A stretch of 64,000 nucleotides of DNA. It comes from Natronoarchaeum rubrum (GTDB taxonomy: Archaea > Halobacteriota > Halobacteria > Halobacteriales > Natronoarchaeaceae). The DNA lies in NCBI RefSeq assembly GCF_024494695.1, contig NZ_JANHDP010000002.1, positions 124,001-188,000 on the forward strand, given 5' to 3'. Shown one piece after another: positions 63,380 through 64,000 of the stretch (position 1 is its first letter; each line of letters opens with the position of its first letter). The translations under genes were made by a program, and so were the position numbers. Under the pieces are notes generated by a model that did no database searches, was not told the DNA's origin, and saw only the letters and a list, made by a program, of their open reading frames with translations.

Positions 63380-63691
63380 ATGGGAACGACCGATCACGGC
63401 CACGGCGACGTCGACCCGGTGACCGACCGCGTCCACGACAACTCCTGGTCGGCCAACATGGAAAAGCCCGAGCACGCCGGCGAGCCCGACCTCGTCGTCG
63501 AGCAGGCGATCGACGCAGTCGAGCACACGACGGCCGGCAACCACGTCAACCTCGTCACGCACGGCGAGAACGGCCACCCCGAGGCGTACCTCTACGAGGC
63601 GCTCGACGCGGAGTACGGCGACGACGTCGAGTGGGAGTACGTCGAGCAGTGCGGCTGCGGCGGGCACGTCACGAGGGTCCACGTCAAGTAG
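63380..63691 (+). CDS. CGCGG-motif candidate radical-SAM-modified RiPP precursor
   Basis: 103-residue protein ending with VEQCGCGGHVTRVHVK. The Cys91-Gly-Cys93-Gly-Gly core near the C-terminus matches the haloarchaeal CGCGG family, annotated as putative substrates of radical-SAM peptide-modifying enzymes. NSWSANMEKPEHAG is another conserved block. The start at 63380 is preferred to 63335. No radical-SAM gene is within the window; the partner may lie to the right of 64,000 or be unlinked. Confidence 0.75.
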   Translation: MGTTDHGHGDVDPVTDRVHDNSWSANMEKPEHAGEPDLVVEQAIDAVEHTTAGNHVNLVTHGENGHPEAYLYEALDAEYGDDVEWEYVEQCGCGGHVTRVHVK

Positions 63692-63770
63692 TGCAGCAGA
63701 TCGACGCCGCCGGGCGCTCCCGTATCGCGCGCCCGAAAGGTCCATAGTTCTCCGGTGGCTGGTAGGGGGT

Positions 63771-63995
63771 ATGCAACTCGAAGTAATCGCCGAACTGATC
63801 GCCTATCTCGTCGCCGCGGCGGTGCTGACGGGACTGGGGCTGGCCGCGGAGTTCGCCAGCTTCCTCCGGATCGGTGCCGGCGAAACGACGCTCGCCATCT
63901 GGTTCGCCTTCTTTGGCGCCCTGCTGCTGTACGCCGGCGTCTACATGATGGGCTACGAGAAGCTCGCGAAGACCGCGCTGGCGCTCCAGTCCTGA
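63771..63995 (+). CDS. Small two-helix membrane protein at the right edge
   Basis: 74-residue protein with two hydrophobic helices (IAYLVAAAVLTGLGLAAEFA and FAFFGALLLYAGVYMMGY). It stops at 63995, five bases from the window edge. It is 79 bases downstream of the CGCGG gene, so it may be in the same operon. Family not recognised. Confidence 0.6.
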   Translation: MQLEVIAELIAYLVAAAVLTGLGLAAEFASFLRIGAGETTLAIWFAFFGALLLYAGVYMMGYEKLAKTALALQS

Positions 63996-64000
63996 GCGGT

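Noticed and set aside
1..64000. CRISPR array, rRNA operon or replication origin
   Set aside because: No regularly spaced direct repeats, no rRNA-like conserved blocks, and no Orc1/Cdc6 gene with flanking origin repeats were seen; the AAA+ gene at 892 lacks such repeats nearby.

Overview
The window is haloarchaeal chromosomal (or megaplasmid) DNA. The proteins are strongly acidic, the coding DNA is GC-rich with long antisense shadow frames, secreted proteins carry twin-arginine signals followed by a lipobox (LAGC), several genes look leaderless with a TATA-like box about 25 bases upstream, and many families are typical of Halobacteria (DUF7344, Gfo6-type xylose dehydrogenase, CGCGG-type RiPP candidate, IclR regulators). 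No rRNA, intact tRNA or CRISPR array was seen.

Region 1 (1-11,966) is an accessory, mobile-element-like region of lower GC. It holds a winged-helix/AAA+ ATPase pair at the left edge (41-2049), small HTH and zinc-finger genes, a scar of broken genes (a hypothetical gene, a tyrosine-recombinase fragment, a frameshifted SHOCT/HhH gene, a pilin-like fragment and a 5'-truncated, frameshifted gldA), a very large HerA/TraG-type ATPase with its upstream partner (5887-10943), and an IS6-type transposase remnant.

Region 2 (11,967-25,926) is an oxidative pentose-degradation locus. Gfo6-type xylose dehydrogenase, an MBL-fold candidate lactonase, an enolase-superfamily dehydratase, a KDX-dehydratase-like FAH protein (XacE type) and an aldehyde dehydrogenase (XacF type) would together turn a pentose into 2-oxoglutarate. 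A CUT2-type ABC importer sits in the middle and an IclR regulator at the end. A second aldehyde dehydrogenase and two more IclR genes follow. The regions upstream of the three IclR genes carry related palindromes of the form GTTC-N9-GAAC.

Region 3 (26,206-33,361) holds an amidohydrolase-Rieske-BCCT transporter operon, a universal stress protein, an MFS and a DMT-type transporter, and a saccharopine-dehydrogenase-like enzyme. An AT-rich stretch with a truncated gene follows.

Region 4 (34,340-61,639) is a large carbohydrate/glycoside-utilisation region: a ThuA protein, zinc alcohol dehydrogenase, SelA-like PLP enzyme, RidA, secreted GHL10-type hydrolase, CUT1 (Mal-type) ABC importer, two tandem FAD-dependent oxidoreductases, a xylose-isomerase-like TIM barrel, an HTH regulator, a TIM-barrel hydrolase-like protein, a PIG-L deacetylase, four Gfo/Idh/MocA oxidoreductases in two convergent pairs, and a BMP-type nucleoside-like ABC importer. 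The mix of ThuA, Gfo/Idh/MocA and sugar-isomerase-like proteins suggests oxidation-based (keto-glycoside) sugar catabolism.

Region 5 (61,781-64,000) returns to housekeeping genes: a HIT hydrolase, a family-4-like uracil-DNA glycosylase, two small membrane proteins and a CGCGG-motif candidate RiPP precursor.
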